Shown in pieces: positions 57,293 to 64,000 of a DNA stretch of 64,000 bases. A program made the position numbers and the translations under genes. This stretch comes from Devosia limi DSM 17137. Lineage in GTDB: Bacteria > Pseudomonadota > Alphaproteobacteria > Rhizobiales > Devosiaceae. The stretch spans positions 248,001 through 312,000 of the forward strand of contig NZ_FQVC01000003.1 in NCBI RefSeq assembly GCF_900128975.1. Reading direction: 5' to 3'. Numbering within the stretch: the stretch's first letter is position 1; every line of letters begins with the position of its first letter. Below the pieces are notes generated by a model. It did no database searches. It was not told the DNA's origin and was given only the letters and a program-made list of their open reading frames with translations.

Positions 57293-57745
57293 TTACCCCG
57301 GTTCCCGCTCGGTGATCAGACCGATCTTGGTAAAACCTGCGCCGGACAGGATGCCCATGACGCGCATCACCGAACCATAATTGGCACTGGTGTCGCCGCG
57401 CAGGAAAATCCGCTCTTCGGTACCATTGACCGCCAACGCGCTGACCGTGCTGATCAGGTCGGCCTCGGCAACGACATCCTCGCCGACATAGATCACACCC
57501 TCTGGCGTCACGGCCACGGTGATCGGCTGGGTCTGGCTGTTGAGCTCCTGGGCCTGCGTCTTGGGCAGGTCGATCGGCACCCCCACCGTCATCATCGGTG
57601 CGGCGACCATGAACACGATCAGCAGCACCAGCATGACGTCGACCAGCGGCGTCACGTTGATTTCACTCATCACTCCGGCGCGGCCGCGACGACGGCGACG
57701 GCCACCGCCACCCCCGCGTCCACCCCCTGATCCACCCATGCCCAT
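57293..57745 (-). CDS. tolR: TolR protein
   Basis: A 150-residue ExbD/TolR-family protein: Gly/Arg-rich cytoplasmic N-terminus, then the single span with the conserved Asp in INVTPLVDVMLVLLIVFMV, then a periplasmic domain. With TolQ it forms the proton-driven motor. The start at 57745 (MGMGGSGGG) is chosen because it is 2 bases past the tolQ stop and has a GGAGC site; a longer frame begins inside tolQ. Confidence 0.93.
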   Translation of the reverse strand: MGMGGSGGGRGGGGGRRRRRGRAGVMSEINVTPLVDVMLVLLIVFMVAAPMMTVGVPIDLPKTQAQELNSQTQPITVAVTPEGVIYVGEDVVAEADLISTVSALAVNGTEERIFLRGDTSANYGSVMRVMGILSGAGFTKIGLITEREPG

Positions 57746-57746
57746 G

Positions 57747-58457
57747 CTACTTGCTCCGGGCTTCGAGCTGGCGGCTGAGAATAGTCGAGAATTCGTCGGC
57801 AAAGCCTTCCAGACGCCCGATCATCTTGCCGGCATCGCTGGAGAGCTTGTTGTAGGCGATAACCGCCGGGATAGCCGCGACCAGGCCGATAGCCGTCGCA
57901 AACAGCGCCTCGGCAATCGGGCCAGCAACCACGGCCAGGTTGGTGCTCGACGATGCAGCGATGGCGGTAAAGGCATTCATGATGCCCCAGACGGTGCCGA
58001 ACAGCCCGATGAACGGGCCGGCCGAACCGACGGTGGCGAGGAACCCCAGATTCTTTTCCAGCTGCTCGCTTTCGCGCGCAATGGCCACGTCCAGCACCTT
58101 GTCCAGCCGCTGCTGCATGCCCACGAAGGAGGATGCGTTCTGCTCGTGGCTACGCTTCCATTCCTTCATCGCCGCCACGAAAACCGACCCCAGCCCGCCG
58201 CTCGTCTTCTCGGACTGCTGCTGGTAGAGTTCTTCAAGCGACTGGCCCGACCAGAACACGCGTTCGAAGCGGTTCATCTCGGCCTGTGCCCGGCGATAGT
58301 GCATTGTCTTGTCGATGATGATGGCCCAGCACCAGATGGAAGCGCCCAAAAGCCCCAGCATCACCGACTTGACGATCCAGTCGGCTGCCCAGAACAGCCC
58401 CCAGATTGAAAAATCCATGTGCGGAGCGGCAGCTCCCACAGCATCCATGGCTTCCAT
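57747..58457 (-). CDS. tolQ: TolQ protein
   Basis: A 236-residue ExbB/TolQ-family membrane protein with three spans: the first near residue 20-45 (WIVKSVMLGLLGASIWCWAI), the others at about 140-165 (SAGPFIGLFGTVWGIMNAF) and 175-205 (PIAEALFATAIGLVAAIPAV). It is the proton channel of the Tol motor. The gene heads the tolQRAB-pal run. The 320 bases upstream of it, to the CHRD gene on the other strand, should carry its promoter. Confidence 0.95.
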   Translation of the reverse strand: MEAMDAVGAAAPHMDFSIWGLFWAADWIVKSVMLGLLGASIWCWAIIIDKTMHYRRAQAEMNRFERVFWSGQSLEELYQQQSEKTSGGLGSVFVAAMKEWKRSHEQNASSFVGMQQRLDKVLDVAIARESEQLEKNLGFLATVGSAGPFIGLFGTVWGIMNAFTAIAASSSTNLAVVAGPIAEALFATAIGLVAAIPAVIAYNKLSSDAGKMIGRLEGFADEFSTILSRQLEARSK

Positions 58458-58777
58458 GAAGTGATCCTTTCGGCCCGGCCCACATGCCCGACCCCCGTGG
58501 GCTCAGCCGATGGGGTCGAAATTTGTCAAATTTAAGAGAAATGCCCGGATATCCGGCCTTTGGTGGCGAGAGAGCCGGGCCCGTGTCCCTTTGCCGCAAT
58601 TATGGTCAAGGATTGGTTAACAAAGGTTCACGTCCCCGGCCTCTAGCCCAGAAGTGAAGGAACCGCTGTTCAACTCTCCGCGTTCCCGGCCGTCGCAAAC
58701 CCATTTGCGGCTTCACCGCAACAGCGCTTGCTGCCCCATCGCATTCGCTCTTGCGGGTCATCAAGAGGAGGATTGTC
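58458..58777. other. Divergent promoter region of tolQ and CHRD gene
   Basis: About 320 bases between divergent starts. On the - strand a TTGACC box lies at about 58605-58610, the only -35-like sequence I see for tolQ, with a poor -10. Nothing else is recognised. Confidence 0.4.
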
Positions 58778-59218
58778 ATGACCATCCGCATCGCTTCGCT
58801 CGCGGCGCTGAGCCTGGCCGGCCTGATGCTGGCTTCGGCTCCCGCCTATGCTGAAATCATCGATATGAGCGCCATGCTCAATGGCGCATCGGAAGTGCCC
58901 GCCACCGATTCCGCCGCTACCGGCGAACTCAAGGCGACCTATGATACCGACACCATGGAGCTCAAATGGACCATCACCTATGACGGCCTGACCGGCGAGC
59001 CCACCGCGGCCCATTTTCACGGCCCCGCAGATGCCACCGCCAATGCCAGCCCCACCGTGCCGATAGAAGGTGCCCTTGCCAGCCCCATCGAGGGCACGGC
59101 CACGCTGACCGAGGAACAGGCCGGCCAGCTGCAGGAAGGCATGTGGTATTTCAACATTCACACCGCCGCCCATCCCGACGGCGAAATCCGCGGCCAGGTC
59201 ACCGCCGCCGCCATGTAG
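58778..59218 (+). CDS. CHRD-domain secreted protein
   Basis: A 146-residue exported protein, signal peptide about 1-22 (ends AYA). The rest is one CHRD domain (about 26-146) with LNGASEVPATDSAATGELKA, AAHFHGPADA and a C-terminal WYFNIHTAAHPDGEIRGQV; its conserved His residues suggest metal binding, but the function of this domain in bacteria is not established to me. Start 58778 follows an AAGAGGAGG ribosome site. It is inserted on the opposite strand between tolQ and ybgC, which are normally adjacent. Confidence 0.9.
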   Translation: MTIRIASLAALSLAGLMLASAPAYAEIIDMSAMLNGASEVPATDSAATGELKATYDTDTMELKWTITYDGLTGEPTAAHFHGPADATANASPTVPIEGALASPIEGTATLTEEQAGQLQEGMWYFNIHTAAHPDGEIRGQVTAAAM

Positions 59219-59257
59219 CTGGCGACGCCCGGGATGGCCCAGCGCCATCCCCCCCGA

Positions 59258-59356
59258 TGTCATCCCGGCGAAGGCCGGGATCCATTCTGAAAGCCCTCAA
59301 CCACAACCAGCGCCCGACGCGCCCACAGCATGGATTCCGGCCTCCGCCGGAATGAC
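59258..59356. repeat. Dispersed palindromic repeat, copy 3 (full)
   Basis: Begins TGTCATCCCGGCGAAGGCCG and ends GGCCTCCGCCGGAATGACG, two inverted arms around a ~50-base core, as in the copy at 41266. It lies between the convergent CHRD and ybgC genes and can fold into a long stem-loop. Confidence 0.8.
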
Positions 59357-59385
59357 GCCGTTTTCAGTATCCCCTAGTGAAAACC

Positions 59386-59778
59386 TCAGCCCTTCGTCAC
59401 CAGCGCCCGCACCACCGCTGGCAAGCGCGCCGCGCTGCCATCCGCACGGATCGCCACCACCACCACCTTGGCCCGCGTCAGCACCTTGTCATCTCGAATA
59501 ATTGTCTGCGCCAGCGTCAACCGCGCCCCGCTCATCGCCTCGACCACAGTCTCGACGCTCAGCAGGTCATCGATATGGGCCGCCCCTTCAAAATCGATAA
59601 CCATCGAGCGCACCGCAAAGGCGATACCCTCCCCCGCCAGCTCGGAATGATGGATCCCCGCTTCCCGTAGAAACTCCGTCCGTCCCCGTTCGAAGAATTT
59701 GAGATAGGCAGCGTGATAGACATTCCCCGAAAAATCGGTGTCCTCATAATAGATGCGGACGGGAAAACGATGCGTCAC
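59386..59778 (-). CDS. ybgC: YbgC-family acyl-CoA thioesterase (Tol-Pal associated)
   Basis: A 130-residue hotdog-fold thioesterase with the family active site YYEDTDFSGNVYHAAYLKFF (about 10-29), containing the catalytic Asp and the Asn/Tyr/His that follow, and ERGRTEFLR. It acts on short-chain or phospholipid-related acyl-CoA thioesters at the inner membrane in E. coli. It overlaps the metallophosphoesterase gene by four bases, and it precedes tolQ in most relatives, but here a CHRD gene intervenes. Confidence 0.9.
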   Translation of the reverse strand: MTHRFPVRIYYEDTDFSGNVYHAAYLKFFERGRTEFLREAGIHHSELAGEGIAFAVRSMVIDFEGAAHIDDLLSVETVVEAMSGARLTLAQTIIRDDKVLTRAKVVVVAIRADGSAARLPAVVRALVTKG

Positions 59779-60587
59779 GGTCTCGGCTCTCCTAGTTCGA
59801 TCAATACCAGCTCGGGCCGCGTGCCAATCCGCAGCGGCAACCCGGAATAGCCCAGGCCGGCGCTGACGATCAGCTGCTTGCGGCCCGCGCTGAAATGGCC
59901 ATGCACATAGCGGCTGCCATGCCGGGACGGCACGACCGGGGTGCGCCCGAACAGGCTGATCTGCCCGGCATGCGTATGGCCCGATAGTGTCAGCGCCACC
60001 CGCTCGGGCGTATCGGGAAACAGATCCGGCTCATGCGCCATCAGGATGATTGGCTCATCGCTCGTAACCTGCGCCAGCGTGCCCTCGAGGTCATCGGCAC
60101 CCAACCCCCGGACATAGTTGCGCCTGCCCTTGGGCATGAAGGCATACTGGTCGCCCAGCCCCGCCAGCCAGAAGCCGCGCTCACCCATCCCGATGCGAAC
60201 CGCCCGGTTGATATAGACGTCGATCCCCGCCGCAGCGAGCGCAGTCTCGGCCGCTGTCGGCCGCTGCGCCACGCGCTGGTCGCGATGCCGCTCATAGTCG
60301 TGATTGCCCAGCACCGCATGCACCCCAAGCGGCGCCGCCAGCTGCGCCAGCGCCCCGGCCCAAATTTTGGGCGGCAGCGGCTGGCTGAACCGCGGCCCCG
60401 GCGCATAATCGCCCAGCAGCAGGATCAGGTCCGGCGCCAGCCCATTGGCCTCCGCGCAGATGCCAGCCAGGCGGCGTTCGTCCATGAACGGCCTACAGGC
60501 ATGAATATCGCTGAGTGCAACGATGCGCAGGGCCAGGTCTGCGGGCCATCCGGACAGGCGCGGAGCGTAGCGGGCAATATGGGTCAT
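59775..60587 (-). CDS. Metallophosphoesterase
   Basis: A 270-residue calcineurin-like phosphoesterase with the complete metal-ligand series: LSDIHACRP, LLLGDYAPG, AVLGNHDYERH, MAHEPDLF and LSGHTHAGQ. The likely substrates are phosphodiesters such as UDP-sugar or nucleotide derivatives, but they are not determinable. Start 60587 (MTHIARYAPRL) is preferred to one six codons earlier. It sits in the run from ruvC to ybgC with tight spacing to ybgC. Confidence 0.88.
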   Translation of the reverse strand: MTHIARYAPRLSGWPADLALRIVALSDIHACRPFMDERRLAGICAEANGLAPDLILLLGDYAPGPRFSQPLPPKIWAGALAQLAAPLGVHAVLGNHDYERHRDQRVAQRPTAAETALAAAGIDVYINRAVRIGMGERGFWLAGLGDQYAFMPKGRRNYVRGLGADDLEGTLAQVTSDEPIILMAHEPDLFPDTPERVALTLSGHTHAGQISLFGRTPVVPSRHGSRYVHGHFSAGRKQLIVSAGLGYSGLPLRIGTRPELVLIELGEPRP

Positions 60588-60681
60588 GCGGCCCGGCGCT
60601 CCCATCCGGTCATGCCCGGCGTTCCGCCCGGGTCATGTTCATCTCGGCGTAGAGGACGCTCACGCTCACGCCAGAACCCGT

Positions 60682-61191
60682 TCATATTGGCGTCGCCGGC
60701 CGTTCATCATGAACGATATGGACGGGTCCAGTCGGCATTTTGCGCAGCAGGGCCGGCAGCCAGCGTGGCAATAGATTGATTGCCTCCAGCGCTGTCCCCG
60801 CCAGCGGCACCCAGTGATTCCTAAGCTCGTGCCCCTCATCCCAGCGCACCAGCCAGGGCGATTGACCATTGGGCCGTGCCGTCTCCGGCAGGGTCGCCCA
60901 ATAGAACAGCCCGATCTCGTGAAAGTCCTCGCCACCCCGGGAATAAAAACTTTCCGACGTCGCCAGCAGATCGCCAACGGCCCCCGGCATACCCAGCTCT
61001 TCACCTATCTCCCGCTCCAGCGACAGAGCGCTCGCTTCTCCCAGTTCCACCCGCCCGCCGGGCAGCATCACATGGTCGTCATCATCCTCGCGCGAGACCA
61101 GCACATGTCCATCGACCACGATGACCGCCGCCACCCGATAGTTGAACCGCTGCTTGCCGAACGGGAAGCTCAGCATCTGTCGGTCGCTCAT
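60682..61191 (-). CDS. NUDIX hydrolase
   Basis: A 169-residue Nudix protein; the box reads [20 protein letters not shown] followed by ELG, a full match to GX5EX7REUXEEXGU (about 46-68). It hydrolyses nucleoside diphosphates linked to another group; the exact substrate is not predictable. It overlaps ruvB by four bases (start 61191 in the ruvB stop), so it is translated with the Holliday-junction genes. Confidence 0.9.
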   Translation of the reverse strand: MSDRQMLSFPFGKQRFNYRVAAVIVVDGHVLVSREDDDDHVMLPGGRVELGEASALSLEREIGEELGMPGAVGDLLATSESFYSRGGEDFHEIGLFYWATLPETARPNGQSPWLVRWDEGHELRNHWVPLAGTALEAINLLPRWLPALLRKMPTGPVHIVHDERPATPI

Positions 61192-62228
61192 TCGCCCTCT
61201 GGCTCCTCGAACAGGCTGGTCTGCATGCCGACAAAGCCCTGCGGCACACTGCGCCCCATATGCTGGAATGCCGTGCCCGTCAGCATCCGCCCGCGCGGCG
61301 TGCGCTGGATAAACCCTTGCTGGATCAAATAGGGCTCGACGATTTCCTCGATCGCATCGCGCGGTTCGCTCAGCGCCGCCGCAATGGTTTCGATACCCAC
61401 CGGCCCGCCATTATAGAAGTCGGCAATGGTGGTCAGATAGCGGCGGTCGAGCTGATCGAGCCCGCGCGCATCCACGTCGAGCCGCAGCAGCGCCTTGTCG
61501 GCAATCGAGCGGGTGATCTCTGCCGCCCCGTCCACCAGCGCAAAATCGGTCACCCGGCGCAACAGCCGCCCGGCAATACGTGGCGTGCCGCGCGAGCGCC
61601 GCGCAATTTCCATCGCCCCATCCGGCGCCATCGGCATGCCCAGCAGCCGCGCCCCGCGCTGAACGATCAGCACCAGTTCTTCGGGCGTATAGAAATTCAG
61701 CCGCACCGGAATGCCGAAGCGATCGCGCAGCGGCGTCGTCAACAGACCCGCCCGCGTCGTCGCCCCCACCAGGGTGAACTTGGCCAGGTCGATCCGCACC
61801 GACCGCGCTGCCGGCCCCTCGCCAATGATCAGGTCGAGCTGGAAATCCTCCATCGCCGGATAGAGGATTTCCTCGATTGCCGGATTGAGCCGATGAATCT
61901 CATCGATAAACAAGACATCGCGGTCTTCCAGATTGGTCAGCAGCGCCGCCAGATCCCCCGCCTTGGCGATCACCGGGCCCGATGTCGCCCGGAAACCCAC
62001 ACCCAATTCGCGCGAAATGATCTGCGCCAGCGTGGTCTTGCCCAGGCCCGGCGGCCCCACGAACAAGACGTGGTCCAGCGCCGCCCCGCGCCGCTTGGCC
62101 GCCTCGATAAACACTTCGAGATTGGCCCGCGCCGCGGCCTGCCCGACGAAATCGGCGAACCCTGACGGCCGCAGCGACACATCCAGTGGATCGTCGCGTC
62201 CGGCGGCGGGGGAGGTAATGCTGCTCAA
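61188..62228 (-). CDS. ruvB: Holliday junction ATP-dependent DNA helicase RuvB
   Basis: The 346-residue AAA+ motor of branch migration. Walker A is [12 protein letters not shown] (about 58-69), Walker [11 protein letters not shown], sensor motifs [10 protein letters not shown] and the C-terminal winged helix ([13 protein letters not shown]) follow. It works with RuvA tetramers on Holliday junctions. It overlaps ruvA by four bases. Confidence 0.98.
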   Translation of the reverse strand: MSSITSPAAGRDDPLDVSLRPSGFADFVGQAAARANLEVFIEAAKRRGAALDHVLFVGPPGLGKTTLAQIISRELGVGFRATSGPVIAKAGDLAALLTNLEDRDVLFIDEIHRLNPAIEEILYPAMEDFQLDLIIGEGPAARSVRIDLAKFTLVGATTRAGLLTTPLRDRFGIPVRLNFYTPEELVLIVQRGARLLGMPMAPDGAMEIARRSRGTPRIAGRLLRRVTDFALVDGAAEITRSIADKALLRLDVDARGLDQLDRRYLTTIADFYNGGPVGIETIAAALSEPRDAIEEIVEPYLIQQGFIQRTPRGRMLTGTAFQHMGRSVPQGFVGMQTSLFEEPEGE

Positions 62229-62842
62229 TTACTCAACTCCCGCAGGCCCAGCCGGATCAGTTTTTCGGTCGCAACCTCCTCGCCCTCGCGCGCCACGATC
62301 CGCGCCAGAGCCGCCGAGGCCTGGGCGCTGGAATAGCCCAGATTGGTCAGCGCCGAGACCGCATCGGCCACATTGCCCGCCGCATTACCTTCGCCCAGCG
62401 CCGTCTGCAGCCCCAGCGTACCCGCATCGATCCCGCCACCCGCCGGCACCTTGCCCTTGAGTTCGGTGACCACCCGGATCGCCAGCTTGGGCCCGACCCC
62501 ATTGGCCCGGCCGATCATCGCCTTGTCCTGCAGCGCAATGGCGCTGGAGATCTCCGACGGCGACAACACCGACAGGATGGCCAGCGCCACCCGTGCCCCA
62601 ACGCCCTGCACTGTCATCAACAGGTTGAACCAGGCTTTCTCCGCCTCGCTCGAAAACCCATAGAGCCGGATCATGTCCTCGCGCACGATGGTCTCGATAA
62701 ACACCACGCCCGCCTCGCCGACCCGCGGCAGGGCCGCAAGCGTCCGGCTCGAACAGAACGCCTCGTAGCAGACGCCACCGCAATCGATCAGCACATGGTC
62801 GTCACCAAAACTGTCGACCAGTCCCTTGAGCTTGCCGATCAT
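62225..62842 (-). CDS. ruvA: Holliday junction branch migration protein RuvA
   Basis: A 205-residue protein starting [20 protein letters not shown], with an OB-fold domain (1-65), two helix-hairpin-helix units ([26 protein letters not shown]) and a C-terminal domain III contacting RuvB. Start 62842 overlaps ruvC by four bases and matches the family N-terminus; a longer frame is not needed. Confidence 0.97.
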   Translation of the reverse strand: MIGKLKGLVDSFGDDHVLIDCGGVCYEAFCSSRTLAALPRVGEAGVVFIETIVREDMIRLYGFSSEAEKAWFNLLMTVQGVGARVALAILSVLSPSEISSAIALQDKAMIGRANGVGPKLAIRVVTELKGKVPAGGGIDAGTLGLQTALGEGNAAGNVADAVSALTNLGYSSAQASAALARIVAREGEEVATEKLIRLGLRELSN

Positions 62843-63345
62843 GCCATGGCCCTCAGCCGTTGCGCCGCGACGCGGTGGTGGGCGTGGCAAATGGCGATCG
62901 CCAGCGCATCGGCCGCATCCGCCCCCTTGAAATCTGCCGCCGGCAGCAAGGTCTTGACCATCAATCCAACCTGCCCTTTTTCCGCATGGCCGGCGCCAAC
63001 CACCGATTTCTTGACCAGGTTGGCCGCGTATTCAGCCACCGGCACGCCACGCGCTGCCGGCGTCATCAGCGCCACGCCCCGCGCCTGCCCCAGCAGCAGC
63101 GCCGAACGGGCCCCGGCATTGACGAACGTTTCTTCGACTGCAGCCTCATCGGGCGAAAACCGCTCAAGCAACAGCGTCAGCTCGGCAAACAGAAATGCCA
63201 GGCGGTCCGCCAGCGCGCCAGCCACCGGCGGTGTCACCGTGCCACAGCCAATAAAGCGCAGCCGATTGCCCTCGGTTTCGATAACGCCCCAGCCGCAGCG
63301 CCGCAGTCCAGGATCGATCCCGATGATTCGCACAACATTGTTCAT
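62839..63345 (-). CDS. ruvC: Crossover junction endodeoxyribonuclease RuvC
   Basis: A 168-residue Holliday-junction resolvase. The catalytic acids are the Asp in [14 protein letters not shown], the Glu pair in AAVEETFVN and the late Asp in [15 protein letters not shown]. It cuts the junctions that RuvAB moves. Start 63345 gives [13 protein letters not shown] and standard length. First gene of the ruvCAB run. Confidence 0.96.
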   Translation of the reverse strand: MNNVVRIIGIDPGLRRCGWGVIETEGNRLRFIGCGTVTPPVAGALADRLAFLFAELTLLLERFSPDEAAVEETFVNAGARSALLLGQARGVALMTPAARGVPVAEYAANLVKKSVVGAGHAEKGQVGLMVKTLLPAADFKGADAADALAIAICHAHHRVAAQRLRAMA

Positions 63346-63522
63346 GACTTCACCTTTATTCGCGCCCGGCAAACCTACCAAGCTCAAAGTGAACAAAGAG
63401 GCAACAAGCGAGATGGAAAACCGGTGGATTACTGCGATTAGATAAATTTGAAATCAGTTCGCAAACACCATCTTTAACCTACCGCTCCTAGTGTCCGGCC
63501 GGGAATGCAAGGATTGGGGCGT

Positions 63523-64000
63523 ATGACGGACATCCGCAGGAAATTGCCAAAGCAAACTTGGCGTCGCATCTGGCGATTCACAGGTCTGTTGACGGCTGCT
63601 TCGACCGTGCTCTCCATTGTTTTGACCAACCTGTTCATGGAGGCCTTCTCGCAGGGCCTCAATACTGCCGGCGTGGCGATTTCCCTGCTGATGCCGCTCG
63701 CGCTCGGCGCGCCGATGATGTTCTACCTGACCCTGCGGCACGAGCAGTTGCGCCACGCCAACCGGCAGCTCGAACTGCTCGCGACCATTGATGGTCTCAC
63801 CGACTGTTTCAATCGTCGCGCCTTTACCAACCTGGTCTCGCGTCATCTCGAACGCCGGGTCGCGCCCGGCACGGAGGGTGGCGCCTTACTGATTGTCGAT
63901 GCCGACGAGTTCAAGTCCGTCAATGACCGCTTCGGCCACCTGCATGGCGACGAGGCGCTGCGTCTGATCGCCAATGCCATCCGCATGAGCGTGCGCATCA
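63523..64000 (+). CDS. GGDEF-type diguanylate cyclase-like protein, N-terminal part
   Basis: Runs past the window edge; 159 residues are visible. It has two hydrophobic spans (about 19-40 and 47-70) and then a GGDEF-domain start: LATIDGLTDCFNRRAFTNLV and IVDADEFKSVNDRFGHLHGD. The catalytic GGDEF loop itself lies outside the window, so activity cannot be judged. Such proteins make cyclic di-GMP from GTP. The start has only a modest upstream region, 177 bases after the ruvC start on the other strand. Confidence 0.82.
   Translation, partial: MTDIRRKLPKQTWRRIWRFTGLLTAASTVLSIVLTNLFMEAFSQGLNTAGVAISLLMPLALGAPMMFYLTLRHEQLRHANRQLELLATIDGLTDCFNRRAFTNLVSRHLERRVAPGTEGGALLIVDADEFKSVNDRFGHLHGDEALRLIANAIRMSVRI

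Overview
The window is a GC-rich chromosomal segment with alphaproteobacterial gene order: ruvCAB and ybgC near tolQRAB-pal-cpoB-tilS-ftsH-glmM, serC-serA behind a structured leader, purA, a putA with a divergent Lrp-type regulator, and a CtrA-type TTAA-N7-TTAA box. The gene content looks like a free-living Hyphomicrobiales bacterium, most like Devosia or a relative. That assignment is inference from gene content and style, not a database match.

Layout. Bases 1-9.1 kb: the end of a thiamine ABC importer (thiP, thiQ), a conserved membrane protein of unknown role, purA, an EamA-type exporter, then serA and serC read leftward from one promoter and RNA leader. Bases 9.2-14.3 kb are accessory: a LuxR-type receptor without a visible LuxI, and a two-gene secreted von Willebrand A operon. 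Bases 14.3-25.7 kb form a catabolic island: GntR-FCD regulator, alpha/beta hydrolase, a Dpp/Opp-type ABC importer, and on the other strand fumarylacetoacetase, two more FAH-fold hydrolases and a zeta-class GST isomerase. The substrate-binding protein of this importer carries its family blocks in circularly permuted order. A recombinase remnant follows at 25.8 kb.

Bases 26-32.8 kb hold a redox module: small acidic secreted protein, ApbE flavin transferase, a PepSY/flavodoxin/FNR membrane reductase and a DUF2271 protein with an ApbE-type flavinylation motif. It is divergent from an OmpR-type two-component system and a VIT1/CCC1 metal transporter. A plausible reading is electron flow from cytosolic NAD(P)H across the membrane to a periplasmic flavoprotein, probably linked to iron or manganese. 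A nearly 1-kb gene-poor stretch and a DUF2161 nuclease-fold gene follow.

Bases 34.8-47.7 kb: a divergent ferric/sugar-phosphate-type ABC importer whose binding-protein operon also encodes a PP2C-like phosphatase and a DeoR repressor; an ExoD-family membrane protein; putR/putA for proline use; a DenD-like dehydrogenase; and an outer-membrane barrel protein downstream of the CtrA box. Bases 47.9-63.3 kb are conserved core: glmM, ftsH, tilS, cpoB, pal, tolB, tolA, tolR, tolQ (envelope constriction), then ybgC, a metallophosphoesterase, a Nudix hydrolase, ruvB, ruvA and ruvC. A CHRD-domain gene on the opposite strand splits tolQ from ybgC. The window ends inside a GGDEF-type membrane protein.

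The items most worth a second look are the permuted binding protein, the ApbE/PepSY/DUF2271 module with its regulators, the phosphatase-DeoR-importer operon, the tandem Cys domain in the von Willebrand protein, and the serC leader whose ribosome-binding site lies in a hairpin loop. No rRNA, tRNA, CRISPR array or complete insertion sequence was seen.
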